Part shown: in pieces, positions 7,923 to 20,251 of the stretch
How the letters are laid out: each line of letters opens with the position of its first letter
Position numbering within the stretch: the first letter of the stretch is position 1
Source of the DNA: Neodontobutis hainanensis
Lineage: Eukaryota; Chordata; Actinopteri; Gobiiformes; Odontobutidae
Assembly: GCA_024349245.1 (NCBI GenBank)
Contig: JALDNG010000105.1
Coordinates: 219,001-283,000 of the forward strand
Length of the DNA: 64,000 nt
Direction of reading: 5' to 3'
Position numbers and translations under genes: made by a program
Notes under the pieces: model-generated
Told to the model about the DNA's origin: nothing
Seen by the model: only the letters and a program-made list of their open reading frames with translations
The model's database searches: none

Positions 7923-10910
7923 AATAGAATTGTGTTTTAGGAGTCTTTGCAGCAGGTTCATTAAACTCAGAAACAGTTTAGAGTCAGTTCAGTCGACTCT
8001 GAGGCTGTTCTCACTCCTGACACTTAGGTTACGTAACGTTTGGTGGACTACGATTTTTAAAAGTGGACAATCACACTTTCCCTGACGCTGTGCTCACTGT
8101 CGCCATGACAACGGGGGGCGTGTCTCCTGTAGCTTTAATGTAGCAGCTGTTACGACTGAAAGCACCTTATTGTGATATGTATTTTATAATGTCTCTGTAT
8201 TTTATTGTGTATTTAAGTGTCTGTGAAAGGTGCTGTATAAATAACTTTTACTTACTATTATCTTACTATCTTTCACAAATGAACCAGATCTTGGTTTAGT
8301 TTGGTCCAGACAGAGACCAAAGAGTTGAAGTGTAATTTAGTGTTGGTTCTCGTGTTAACTCTCTCAGACTTGTCTCTGTGATTGGACGTTTACTGCAGAC
8401 TCATCCGTCCCTCTTCATGAGCCACTCTTCCAGACTGAGACTGTTAGGGTTTGTGTAACTGTAGGAGAAACATATCCAGGGTCGGTTCATAAAGCTTAAT
8501 CAACACAGTGTCTATTCCAGTAAAATACATGGGCTACTGTCACATCTGGTTCTCACGACAACTCCAGTTTTTCTGTTTTTGCTTCAAAGAGGTTCAGTTA
8601 TGTTATGTCAGTGCTCTACCAAAAAAGGCTAATGTTCCAACCCCTCCCCCCTGCAATAAAAATACTAACGCTTACTGCTGCCTCACTGAGCTAAAAAAAA
8701 ATAATCCAGTCTACTTTCAGTTCTTGCTTATGGTATAATTAACATGCATTCTACTGCATCTGTGTTAAAACCTCTCAAACCAGTCTTTCATTCAGCACGT
8801 CTACAACAGGAGATGGATCCAGAACTGGTCCTTGTTCTGGTCTGGTCCTGGTCTGGTCACGGTCTGGTCTTTGTGACTCATCAGGAACATTTAGCGTTCA
8901 TAAATTTACTCTAAATATTACACTTCATAAACTGACAGTGTTTGATCCGTTAACAATGTTCCCTGATTCTTCATCAGTGGATTATTCAACTCAGTAAGTT
9001 GGATTTGTGAGGGTTTGTTTCTTGAGGTGATGTTTGTTCTTCCAGTTCACAAACACTTTGTCTTTACAAGTGGACTCCTGAACGTCCAGAGAAAGTGTGA
9101 GGGACACATGTCTTCATATTCCCTCTGCTTTACTTAAAAGGATTCTGCCACATTGTGATGTCTCTTTGAAACCATAAGTTCAGAACTGTCTTTGTTTTCT
9201 TTAGTTTAGGAGAGAAGTTTTAAATCTGGCATTACCTTTGGTCCTTTCAAATGTGAACCTCTGAATATGTGACACTTTTCTGAACAGAAATATTACAGAT
9301 ACAGTCGTCATTAGATTTATTCAACATTAATACATCAAATACTTTATAGAAATCCAGAAACAGAACTAGTGCTTCAGCATTTAAATGTTGTTAATAATCC
9401 ACCAGAGTCTTATGTTTTTGTGATGTTTTCACAAGAATCTGGTTTGGCAAAGATTAGAGATAACATTTTATACTAAACATTTAGGAGTATAGCTGCTCTC
9501 CAGATTTTTATTTGTAGATGTTCTTCAGGTTTTGGTTTCAGGTACAGTATATGGTTATTGACATTTCATTCTCTGCATTGTTTTTACAGAAATAATGGAT
9601 TTTCAATTACATCCAAAAGTGTTGATGGAATTCTCACAAACACGGGCTTTTCCTTTCTTTAGAGTTTTTTTTGCCTCCAACATGTCTGTTATAGTTGTGG
9701 GCTGTTCACTCTCAGACTTGAATGGAGCAGATACGGATGTGTCTGGATTAAGTCGATGAATGTATGACATGCCTCAGAAATCATGGTCGAGTTATAAATA
9801 CAACTGTAAAAGGATTGGCTCAAGGAACAAGTTTGGCTCTTTTTTATGATTAATGTTATTCTGTTTCTTTTTTTTTTTTACTTTCTCCTTGTTCCATTTC
9901 TTATCAAGGCTCCTCAAAATACATTTGATCAAATTCCTCTTTAATTTCTTCATTTTCATTAAGGTTCACTTTTGTCAGTAATGTGACTTTTTTATTTAGG
10001 TTTTTTTTTGTGTGTTTTATTATTTATCTCATTTTAAATTTAAACAATTCTCATTTCGGTGTGTAATTGTTTTCTGTTTTTTTCTAAATATGTTTTTCAG
10101 TTCTCTCTTCACCCTGTCACAAAATATTTCATCAGTAAATCATCAGTATTATGTCAGATCACTTCAATCGCTCGCTGTTGTTTCTCCAGTTTTTAAATTC
10201 ATGTCTATGATCTCTTGTGCTGAGGGCCCCGTGGCCTGTGGGGGGCCCCTACAGATCCAGACTGACCAAACAACTTCACTGGAGACACTTTTAAACTTCA
10301 CAAGCTACAAGTTGAAGAATGTTTATCAGTGCAGTGTCTTTTCTCTGTTCTGTTTAATTCTCCTCGAGCTCAGTGTCGGGGTTGAGGGGCTTGTGGTGTT
10401 TTTATAAACGAGGAATGAATCTAATAGAAACCAAAGAAGTAGCAGCCTGTTTGTGAGCGTCTGAGCAGCAGAGTCAGTGGGACATGACAGGACTGGAGAC
10501 GACTCTCTCAGATGAGTTAATGATGAAGCCTAGCACATGATAAAAACAAGTCTGATATATTTAATAAATACTGAGAAGCATTCTGGGAACCACCCTTTCT
10601 GTTAATTGTACTGCAATGAAAAAAATCAGGCAAAGCCCCCTAGTGTTTCTAAACAGCAACCTCACTTCAAATACACAATCAGTCTAAAAAAAGTTCCTAG
10701 ACCAGACTGTGAACTAGTTTCTGGGGACTTTTTAGGTTTTGGGTAAGTGTGAGGTCAACAAATAACTCCTTTCTTGTTTTTTATACTTTCTGAGTAACTC
10801 TTAAACAAATTCAGGTAAAAGCTACTTTAGGACAACTATAACAAAGAGGCATGATAAATTATCTATAAAAAAAATGCTAATTATATATTTTAATATTATT
10901 ATTAATATAA
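7923..10910. other. Intergenic, no gene recognised
   Basis: The sequence right of the chemokine array is not the ancestral chemokine 3' UTR, so the 3' end of that gene has been replaced. The first AATAAA downstream is at 8655-8660. 8160-8270 resembles the tail of a dispersed LINE/SINE ('aaaggtgctgtataaataac'). A short run of CTGGTC repeats is at 8825-8875. An open frame at 10012-10407 has no recognisable domain and is not called. Confidence 0.5.
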
Positions 10911-10917
10911 TTCTTGA

Positions 10918-11315
10918 GTGCACGTGGCAGAGTGGTTAGCACTCCTGCCTCACAGCAAGAAGGTCATGAGTTCAAAACCCGGCCGACTCAAATATTCTCG
11001 GCCGTCTCCGGTCTTTCTGTGAGGAGTCTGCATGTCCTCCACGTGTTACCGTGGGTTCTCTCCGGGTTCTCCGACTTCCTCCCACCGTCCAAACACATGC
11101 ATGTACAGGTTAATCGGCAACTCTAAAGTGTCCCTAGTGAATGAATGTGAGAGTGAATGATTGTCTGTCATTGTCTGTCTCTAAATGTCAGCCCTGCGAC
11201 TAACTGGCCACTGTCCAGGGTGAACCCCGCCTCAGGCCCAAAGCTGCTGGGATAGGCTCCAGTCACCTGGGACCCCTAACGGGACAAAGCGGTAGAAAAT
11301 GAATGAATGAATAGA
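10918..11315 (+). mobile_element. Dispersed fish repeat (SINE/MITE-like), near full length
   Basis: It begins GCACGTGGCAGAGTGGTTAGC, followed by CTGCCTCACAGCAAGAAGGT, 'gcatgtcctcc', 'ctgtccagggtgaaccccgc', 'tgggataggctccagtcac' and a (GAAT)n tail. This pattern is found in many copies across teleost genomes. A fragment in the other orientation is at 1100-1350, and a poorer one at about 18150-18260. I do not assign a family name. Confidence 0.8.
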
Positions 11316-11720
11316 TGGAGCTTTTCTTAAATTATTTAAAAATGTCAACTAATGAATATTAAGGCTTAAAAAAGCCACCCAAGAATGACCGCTTACTAAA
11401 GAAATGCAAGACAATGTAGTTTCAAGTTGAAGTTCTGAACTTTAATTTTAACATTGTTTTAGTTTCAGAATCTGTTTTTTTAAGAAAGATTATAATAGAA
11501 AACATAATATCTATAAAACTATCACAATTTTTTATATTTTTACAGATAGAACTTCCCCACAGTTAGGAGTTTGTGAACTTAGAAATCTCACAAGAATTGT
11601 GTATTGCATTGTACAAGCACAAGAAAATGTTTAACTTTTCAACATGTAGAAAAACAGAACTTATGAAATTAGGAGTGTGATACACAAAGCAAAACACATT
11701 AACATGGTAATATTTATTTT

Positions 11721-12173
11721 TTAAGGTTGCAATTCTATTTTTAACAGAAGAGAGAGCATCCGCCTTTTCAGATCCTCTAGCCAAACAACCTGACTTCTTT
11801 CTGCGCAATCAGAGGCATCTTCACCGTCACTAGTTCCAGGAACATATTCTTCTTCACTGCCAGCTGAGGAAGAGTCAAAAAGCTCATCTGAATCAAAGTG
11901 AACCTGGTTCTCCATCTTAAAAAAGAAAAATAAATTTAGTGAAACAAGGCAAATAACTTAAAATGAATACCAAAAAAAGAATACTTAGTTAAATGAGAAA
12001 AATTTAACACAGGAAATTACCTGGTTAATATTTAGTGTAGTCGTCTGAGGATCCCGGTCTTTGGTTATGGAAATATAAGTCTCAGCAGACTGAGTCAGAA
12101 GCAAGGATTGTTCTCCAACCTCAAGAAAACAGTTCAACATCAGAAGAAGATTATGGCTCAACATTAGACCCAC
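11721..12173 (-). other. Possible DNA-transposon coding remnant
   Basis: Two minus-strand open stretches (about 11985-12173 and 11721-11915) lie either side of a plausible intron (AACCAG/GTAATT ... TTTTTTAAG/ATGG). The second starts MENQVHFDSDELFDSSS and is acidic with E-E-E-Y-V-P-G-T-S, a composition often seen at the N-terminus of fish transposon proteins. To its right, 12690-12780 has the 'ttggtgtgaacgcacctta' type end common in fish Harbinger-like elements. No catalytic domain is visible. The call is weak and based on composition and context. Confidence 0.25.
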
Positions 12174-12822
12174 TCTAAGATAAAAAGCCAGGTCGGGTAC
12201 ACATGACCAATAAGATAATAAGGGTTACCCGTTGCTGGTCTGATGAATGTAATCAGTATGACTAAAACTAAAGTTGTAGATTTAGATTCCTAGCTCTGTA
12301 AAAGTACGAAAATGTATCGTATCCCACAGGCTGCCCCGTAAACATCGTCCTCCATTGTTGTTTTGGTTTTCTGCCTCCGCAAACTCCTGATTAACGCGTA
12401 ATTCGAGCAAATCGCGCGTTTAATCCTATGGACCACTATTCACCGATATTGTCATTATGAAAGCGCAATAAAAATAGGCTTTCCCGCTTTTACTGTATTG
12501 TAAAACATTTTAATTTTCAGTTAAAACGGACGTATCAATCAAAAATTCACACCCCAGAGTTGTCATGTAGTAAAAACTTAGCTCTAGAGACCGGCATTGG
12601 ATTTCTCCTAATATTTCCGCTTTTTGAGCCTGGTCTATGGTGGACGGAGGTATTTTGCTGTATGGCGGCGCCCTTACTCGAGGACCTTTTAAGGGGTTCC
12701 ATGAGAGCTTGGTCTAATCGCGTCTTTGCAAATCACTCGCGCTTAACCCTTGATTCGCGTTTGGTGTGAACGCACCTTAAGAGTTTGACATAAAGCTGTC
12801 TGCAGTGTGTTAAAGGTCACAT

Positions 12823-12839
12823 GAAAGTGAAATGAAACT
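12823..12839 (+). promoter_or_regulatory. ISRE/IRF-like element upstream of the HHLA2-like gene
   Basis: GAAAGTGAAATGAAACT fits the IRF pattern GAAANNGAAA followed by a second GAAACT half. It lies about 480 bp upstream of the HHLA2-like start codon and touches the left edge of the foldback element at 12837. Interferon regulation is inference from the motif and from the immune nature of the gene. Confidence 0.4.
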
Positions 12840-13172
12840 CACTCTCGAAGGACCGCCCTTACCATAATAGGGACCGTCAATAAATGACGAGCACAGGGAA
12901 TGAAGTATATAAATAAATTCAATATAAACTTTAAGATAAACACATGTATTTTCTAAAATTAATAAAAAATTCCCAAAAACATAAAAGTAAAAAAAAAGGT
13001 GTACATAGTACTACTAGACCAGATCTATTTGTTTACAGTGGTTTGGAGAAAATACATGTGTTTATATTGAAGCTATCGAATTTATTTATATACTTCATTC
13101 CCTGTGCTCGTCATTTATTGACGGTCCCTAAGAGTCAGTGCTCCGTGGTAAGGGCGGTCTTCGAGAGTGAGT
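12837..13172. mobile_element. Foldback/MITE-like inverted repeat
   Basis: The left arm (12837 to about 12955) and right arm (about 13041 to 13172) are near-perfect inverted copies. 'actcactctcgaag', 'accgcccttacca', 'agggaccgtcaataaatgac' and 'gagcacagggaatgaag' read inward on the left and reappear as their complements on the right. The right arm carries about 15 extra bases. The middle (about 85 bp) has no coding potential. It ends about 150 bp upstream of the HHLA2-like ATG and could form a large hairpin in DNA or RNA. Confidence 0.8.
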
Positions 13173-13322
13173 ACCCCGCAACCATGACACACTAGTCGGA
13201 CACAGATTAACTGATCTTCCCGGTGAAAGTGTGGAGCCGGACATTTAACATCCAATGTCGGTCTAACTTCACTGCGGTACTCACCTTTATGTGTAATTTG
13301 AAGAGAACTTGTTGCATTGGAT

Positions 13323-16300
13323 ATGATTCTATTAAAAGGATTCCTAGCTTTATTCATAAACCTGTTCTCTTCTGTGTTCATCTGTGCCTCTGAAGGTAAG
13401 CTCCACCATCAGCAGAAAAATGCTAAAGCTTTAGGACCACACCTAAACTTTAGACCTTTGTAGAACTGAAAGTAAAGTTCTTAAATCCTGCGCCACAACA
13501 TTTGAGGCTGATTTGTTTGATTTGGGCAGTATTTGTTCTTTAAATCCATGATCCTTCTTTGTTTTGGAGCTGGTGTAGAATTACTGTGACATGAGGCATG
13601 TCTGACTGAACCTCTTTAACTCCACAGACTTTAGCCTCTGTCTCAAAAACAACTGTTGAGTTTTTACATCATGGAAACTCTAAAGATAAAGTAAAGATAG
13701 GTATTTACTGATGGTTTCTGTCTGATTACAAGCATCTGGGTTATTGGAAAGTGGATGAACATCTGTTTTGATGAAACTCATGAAACAGTGTCAGAAAGGA
13801 GCCTCAGCTCTGAGCCACTGTTCCTCAGAAAACTGTCCCTGTGAGTGTTTCTCTGTGGGACCAGCTCTGGAAACATATGAACCATGGCCAGAACAGAGTC
13901 TTCATAGAGTTCTACTTTTGGCTCTGAAAGCTTCTGTGTCATTGTTCTTCCAAAAACAGATGAAGACTGAAAAGTGCAGTCCTCACTCAAACTGCAGCTT
14001 CCTTTTTAAACCAAGAGTCATGTCCTGAGGTCAAAGGTCGACTGAAGAGTTCTTCAGATTTCTGTAAAACATAGGTTCTCCACAAGATTAGAGTCAGATA
14101 TGAGAAAACATCAGTTCTATTTAACAAGGACTCAGTTAAAATAGTTAATAGTCCTGAACATGTCTCTGTCTCCTTTTGTCCCGAACATGTCACTGTCTCC
14201 TTTTGTCCTGAACATGTCTCTGTCTCTTTTGTCCCGAACATGTCACTGTCTCCTTTTGTCCCGAACACGTCTCTGTCTCATTTTGTCCCGAACACGTCAC
14301 TGTCTCATTTTGTCCCGAACACGTCTCTGTCTCATTTTGTCCCGAACATGTCTCTGTCTCATTTTGTCCCGAACATGTCTCTGTCTCCTTTTGTCCTGAA
14401 CATGTCTCTGTCTCCTTTTGTCCTGAACACGTCTCTGTCTCCTTTTGTCCTGAACATGTCTCTGTCTCCTTTTGTCCTGAACATGTCTCTGTCTCTTTTG
14501 TCCCGAACATGTCTCTGTCTCCTTTTGTCCTGAACACGTCTCTGTCTCCTTTTGTCCCGAACATGTCTCTGTTTCCTTTTGTCCTGAACATGTCTCCGTC
14601 TCCTTTTGTCCTGAACATGTCTCTGTCTCTTTTGTCCCGAACATGTCTCTGTCTCCTTTTGTCCTGAACACGTCTCTGTCTCCTTTTGTCCCGAACATGT
14701 CTCTGTTTCCTTTTGTCCTGAACATGTCTCTGTCTCTTTTGTCCTGAACATGTCTCTGTCTCCTTTTGTCCTGAACATGTCTCTGTCTCCTTTTGTCCCG
14801 AACATGTCTCTGTCTCCTTTTGTCCTGAACATGTCTCTGTCTCTTTTGTCCTGAACATGTCTCTGTTTCCTTTTGTCCTGAACATGTCTCTGTCTCTTTT
14901 GTCCTGAACATGTCTCTGTCTCCTTTTGTCCCGAACATGTCTCTGTCTCCTTTTGTCCCGAACATGTCTCTGTCTCCTTTTGTCCCGAACATGTCTCTGT
15001 CTCCTTTTGTCCCGAACATGTCTCTGTCTCCTTTTGTTCCGAACATGTCTCTGTCTCCTTTTGTCCCGAACACGTCTCTGTCTCTTTTGTCCCGAACACG
15101 TCTCTGTCTCCTTTTGTCCCGAACACGTCTCTGTCTCCTTTTGTCCCGAACACGTCTCTGTCTCCTTTTGTCCCGAACACGTCTCTGTCTCCTTTTGTCC
15201 CGAACACGTCTCTGTCTCCTTTTGTCCCGAACACGTCTCTGTCTCCTTTTGTCCCGAACACGTCTCTGTCTCCTTTTGTCCCGAACACGTCTCTGTCTCC
15301 TTTTGTCCCGAACACGTCTCTGTCTCCTTTTGTCCCGAACACGTCTCTGTCTCCTTTTGTTCCGAACACGTCTCTGTCTCCTTTTGTCCCGAACACGTCT
15401 CTGTCTCTTTTGTCCCGAACACGTCTCTGTCTTCTTTTGTCCCGAACACGTCTCTGTCTTCTTTTGTCCCGAACACGTCTCTGTCTCCTTTTGTCCCGAA
15501 CATGTCTCTGTCTCCTTTTGTCCCGAACATGTCTCTGTCTCCTTTTGTCCTGAACATGTCTCTGTCTCTTTTGTCCTGAACATGTCTCTGTCTCCTTTTG
15601 TCCTGAACATGTCTCTGTCTCCTTTTGTCCTGAACATGTCTCTGTCTCTTTTGTCCTGAACATGTCTCTGTCTCCTTTTGTCCCGAACATGTCTCTGTCT
15701 CCTTTTGTCCCGAACATGTCTCTGTCTCCTTTTGTTCCGAACATGTCTCTGTCTCCTTTTGTCCCGAACATGTCTCTGTCTCTTTTGTCCCGAACACGTC
15801 TCTGTCTCTTTTGTCCCGAACACGTCTCTGTCTTCTTTTGTCCCGAACACGTCTCTGTCTCCTTTTGTCCCGAACACGTCTCTGTCTCCTTTTGTCCCGA
15901 ACACGTCTCTGTCTCCTTTTGTCCCGAACACGTCTCTGTCTCCTTTTGTCCCGAACATGTCTCTGTCTCCTTTTGTCCCGAACATGTCTCTGTCTCCTTT
16001 TGTCCCGAACATGTCTCTGTCTCCTTTTGTCCCGAACATGTCTCTGTCTCCTTTTGTCCCGAACATGTCTCTGTCTCCTTTTGTCCCGAACATGTCTCTG
16101 TCTCCTTTTGTCCCGAACATGTCTCTGTCTCCTTTTGTCCCGAACATGTCTCTGTCTCCTTTTGTTCCGAACATGTCTCTGTCTCCTTTTGTCCCGAACA
16201 TGTCTCTGTCTCTTTTGTCCCGAACACGTCTCTGTCTCTTTTGTCCTGAACATGTCTCTGTCTTCTTTTGTCCCGAACATGTCTCTGTCTCCTTTTGTCC

Positions 16301-19300
16301 CGAACATGTCTCTGTCTCCTTTTGTCCCGAACATGTCTCTGTCTCCTTTTGTCCCGAACATGTCTCTGTCTCCTTTTGTCCCGAACATGTCTCTGTCTCC
16401 TTTTGTCCCGAACATGTCTCTGTCTCCTTTTGTCCCGAACATGTCTCTGTCTCCTTTTGTCCCGAACATGTCTCTGTCTCCTTTTGTCCCGAACATGTCT
16501 CTGTCTCCTTTTGTCCCGAACATGTCTCTGTCTCCTTTTGTCCCGAACATGTCTCTGTCTCGTTTCTCAGAGACTCAAGTGTCCTGTGTTTTCAACGAGA
16601 GCTGTGTCCTGCCCTGCAGCTTTCAGAGCAGCTCTGACCCTGTCGTCCACTGGTATAAGACTCCAGGAGATGTTCCAGTTCACATCTACTTCTACGGTCA
16701 GGACGAGCTCTCAGACCAGAACCAGGACTTTAAAGGCCGGACCTCTCTGTTTGTGGATCAGATCTCCAGAGGAAACGCCTCACTGCTGCTCAGAGACGTG
16801 AAGCTCCAGGATGAAGGCAGATACAAGTGTTACACCAGCACAACCGACACTGTCAGCAAAATCTCCTTTATCAATCTGAGAGTGAGAGGTGAGAAAAAAA
16901 CTATATTTTAAATGTTTCTTCTTCGGAGCTGAGTCTTGGTGCTTTTAACTGAAGTCTTTTGTTGCAGCTTCTGTTAGTTTTGTGAACATAGAGCAGAGAG
17001 GAGATGAACTGATCTGCAGCTCCAAAGATATTTACCCAAAACCTGATGTGAGCTGGTCTCTGAGGCCTCCACCTCCTGATGTTGAGCCCAAAACATCAGT
17101 CAGTGTCTCAGAGAAGGGTCTTTACTCCATCTTCAGCTCTGTCACACTTTCACACAAGCCTCCAGAGGAACACAGCTGTAACATCAGCACTGAGCACAGC
17201 TGGAGCAGCGCCACCTACAGGCTGCAGCGTGAGTACTACCTTTAGTTCAAAATTGTCAATTTGCAACATGTCTGCAGTGGACGTCCTGAGGCCTGCTGCC
17301 ACTGTCTCATGTGTCTTGAGGTTGACACATTTAACATTTTTTGTTTCTTGCTCTAGTTCACAAAATGATTCCAGGAAATGAAGTCACAGTCCCCTGCTCT
17401 GCCTCCAACGCTTCAATAAAGAGCTTCTTCTGGAAATTCAACCATCTTCAGACCATATTAACTCAGACTGAGACCAACAGAGTTTATAATGAATCCTGGA
17501 GACAGTTTGTGGAGGAGGTCTCAGAGTCCGGCCGCCTGACTTTAAAGAACCTGGACTCAGGTCATCAGGGAGTCTACAGCTGTGTCCTCAGCTCTGACAG
17601 AGACACTCTCATCAGCAGAACAGTCGTCAGAGAAGAAGGTCAGTGAAGAAGTCTGTCTGAGAAATGATTCCACACTTTATCTGTTTAGATTATTTTAATA
17701 TATGTTTCTGCTGCAGATTCCTCATGTTCACAGTCAACAGTTGTTGGAGTCCTGTTGTTCCTTCTGTTCATCATCATCTTAATCTTGGTCCTGTGCAGGA
17801 AACATCGAAAGGTTTGTAGAACATTGACACTTAAATTTAAAATCTGATTTCTTCATTTATTCTTGTCACTCACTGTTAAGACCCTTACATTTAAACAAAC
17901 ATAAAATAAGGTTTTATGACATTTTAAATTAATGCATTCTGTTTTTTCTTTTACACACATTTTTCAGAATTGTGTTTGTATTTACTCAAGTCTGTTTTTT
18001 TCTACAAAATTCAAAGTACGAGTGTGTGTTAAAAAAACGAAACTGTCTCTTTTTGCAGGTTCCACAACGTGGTACAACGTCTTCAGGTAAATTCTTAATC
18101 CTGTCAGGGGTCAGGGGTCATGGGTGACTTCAGCAGTTTTGGGTCTGAGGCGGGGTACACTCTAAACAATGATCAGTTATTCGCAGGGTTAACACTTGGA
18201 GAGGGTTTGAAGTCAGGACTTGTTGCTGTGAGGCAGGAGTGCTAACCCCTTTGACACTGTTCACCCTGTACTCTGTATAATTTTACTTGAACACACTCAT
18301 GTCAGAAAAGACCTTTGTGAGCAAAAGCACTTCCTAAAAAAGAAAACCCAGATTTAACCTGAAGATACTCTGACCTCCATCTTATATATTTAGAATCATT
18401 CTGAGAAATGTTCATGATTTTAATGAACAGTGCTAGACTCAGAAACAGATGAGAAGCGAAGTCTGGAGCGATTTGTGCCTTTTCCACTTTTGTTGAATCA
18501 TAGACGTTTTTGTTTGGTTTGCATTGTTTCTTCAGATTTCTTTTGGGACGGGACTGGATCCTGTTTTGGTTTATTTTGACCGTTTTTCTCAATGACTTTG
18601 GCTCAAATGTGTCGCTCACAACAGTTTATTGTTTCTCATTGTTATTATTAATATTACATCAATTTTATATAGCGCTTTTCTGGGGACGCAAAGACGCTTA
18701 TAAAGGTAATTCTCAGTGAAATCACAAATATCTAATCCATGTGCCTCAGTGCTTTGGGTTTAGTCTGGAGTCTAAAGAGACGAGCTGCAGAGCCTCGAAC
18801 CAAACCATCAGAAGAAATGTGTGAAAAAGAGGAGGTATTTAGTGAGAGGTTCTCCTGTAGAAGTGTAGATTCAGCGGAGAGTTCTCATGTTCAGTAAAAC
18901 TCAGTCCCAGCCTGTTACAGAGTTAGTCAATCTGATTTATGGCCTTAAAGGTAACTGACAACAATGTAAAAGCTCAGAGCACAGACTCATTCAGAAGAAA
19001 CCTTTGTTCCTCACTCAACCCTTGTGTCTTTCAGCTCGCCGTCTGAGGAAGTTCTTTCTTTCTATCTTTCGTAGAGAGTCCAGGCAAACCGCCTCAGAGC
19101 CTCCATCTGACGAACCACAACAGTGTGAGTATTACGACATCAGCTTGTCCTGACATAAACTGGCCAGACATCCCACAACATGTATATTTCTAAAATGTTT
19201 TTTAGTGGAGGAAAGTGAGGAAACACGAGCAGCAGCAGAAATTCATCTCACTGACCAGACTCGAGGAAACCAGCAGCTCTCTGAACTCTCTCAGGTTTGA
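13323..19300 (+). CDS. hhla2: HHLA2-like B7-family receptor ligand (Ig V-C-V)
   Basis: Eight exons join with consistent phases: 13323-13395, 16571-16888, 16968-17228, 17357-17638, 17717-17811, 18059-18086, 19035-19124 and 19206-19300 (1242 nt, 413 aa; human HHLA2 is 414). Exon 1 is a signal peptide (MILLKGFLALFINLFSS...). Exon 2 is an Ig V domain with Cys40 and Cys111, F-K-G-R-T-S-L-F, G-N-A-S-L-L-L-R and D-E-G-R-Y-K-C-Y. Exon 3 is an Ig C-type domain (L-I-C-S-S...H-S-C-N-I). Exon 4 is a second V-like domain that starts L-H-K-M and has D-S-G-H-Q-G-V-Y-S-C. Exon 5 holds the membrane segment (about residues 320-338). Exons 6-8 form a short cytoplasmic tail ending S-E-L-S-Q-V. The V-C-V order and the L-H-K-M junction point to HHLA2 rather than the two-domain B7 proteins or butyrophilins. 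By family it is a surface ligand that co-signals to T cells. Intron 1 (3.2 kb) contains the 27-bp minisatellite. Confidence 0.85.
14152..16560 (+). repeat. 27-bp minisatellite abutting the HHLA2-like exon-2 acceptor
   Basis: About 90 copies (by length) of a 27-bp unit (core 'gtcccgaacatgtctctgtc', then 'tcctttt'), with 26-bp variants lacking one C and t/c variants at gtcctg/gtcccg and atg/acg. The last unit changes smoothly into the pyrimidine tract and acceptor 'ctctgtctcgtttctcag' at 16553-16570. It is therefore an expansion of intron sequence next to the 3' splice site. The array reads open in several frames on both strands, but these are not genes. Confidence 0.95.
18130..18265 (-). mobile_element. 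Degenerate fragment of the 10.9-kb dispersed repeat
   Basis: The minus strand has 'agcactcctgcctcacagca' and 'accccgcctcag' like the element at 10918-11315, with the middle missing. It lies in intron 6 of the HHLA2-like gene. Confidence 0.5.
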
Positions 19301-19439
19301 TTCTATCATATTCCATCTTGGTGATGTCACTGCTACAAACCTCCAGCTGCTGCCAAACGGAGCCTGTGGTAATTGTCCCGAAGAACATCCTTCGACCGGC
19401 GGGTGGGTGGATCCCCGCTCAAAACATCCCAAAACATCA

Positions 19440-19625
19440 TAACATCCAGCTCTCCCCCGCATACTGTCGTTGTGTCCTTGGGCAAGACATTTAACCTACA
19501 TTGCCGCCAGTGTAGTTCTGTAACACTGGTAATAGTTTAATGTATGTAAAGCGCTTTGAGTGCCTACTACAGTAGGTGTCACTATAGCACTATATAAAAA
19601 TAAAGATTATTATTATTATTATTAA
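19440..19625 (+). mobile_element. SINE fragment supplying a candidate poly(A) signal
   Basis: Contains the SINE body 'gttgtgtccttgggcaagac', then 'taaagcgctttgagtgcc' and a (TATT)n-like end. It begins about 140 nt after the HHLA2-like stop codon. AATAAA at 19599-19604 is the first good poly(A) signal downstream of that gene. Confidence 0.65.
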
Positions 19626-19639
19626 CAAGAGGAATTACT

Positions 19640-20251
19640 TTAATCTAACTTTGGCATCTAGGGTTAGCAGTGTTAGCTTTGTGCTAACAGCAGGTGTCTT
19701 TGTGAATGAAACACACTCCATTCTCTGTCTCCTCTGCTTTAAACATCAGCAGAACTTATGAAATATGGAAGCACATGAAAGTTGCACTGAGCAGGATAAG
19801 ACTCAAGAGTCAAATACAGAATTAAACCGAGTCTGGACCTGACTTTCTGTTATAACACAGTTTTATTTTAGGTTTTTAGTTTTTAGGGTTCTATTCCAGC
19901 TCAGGTCATTTGCCAAGTGTCACTCCTCTCTGTCTTTCACTGTGTTTCCTGTTGATCGACCGTCTCCATCAAATATTTATTATGTCTTTTTTTATCATTC
20001 CCTTATTGTATAATTGTACAGTTGTATCTACATTTTATATTTTGATCTAGATTTTCTTTAGGCTTTAATGTTAATGTTATCTGTGTGAACCAGGGTCTGA
20101 CAGTAATGCAGTTTCAATTCTCTGTTTGTACTGTACATGTGGAAGAACTGACAATAAAGCAGACTTGAACTTGAACTTGATAAAGACAAAAAGATCAAAA
20201 GGGAGAGATCAAACAATTATTTTACAATCTAGTGAGATCTATTAATCTATT
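19640..20251. other. Intergenic, with LINE-type 3' tail
   Basis: 20040-20180 ends in 'gacaataaagcagacttg' followed by aacttgaactt, the style of a LINE/SINE 3' tail with short tandem terminal repeats. Nothing else is recognised. Confidence 0.45.

Noticed and set aside
10012..10407. 131-codon open frame
   Set aside because: No recognisable domain, no splice context, low-complexity start; treated as chance.
14190..16911. Very long open frames (up to 786 codons) on both strands across the 27-bp array
   Set aside because: They are translations of a tandem repeat whose period is a multiple of three; no start context, no domain, and the region is intron 1 of the HHLA2-like gene.
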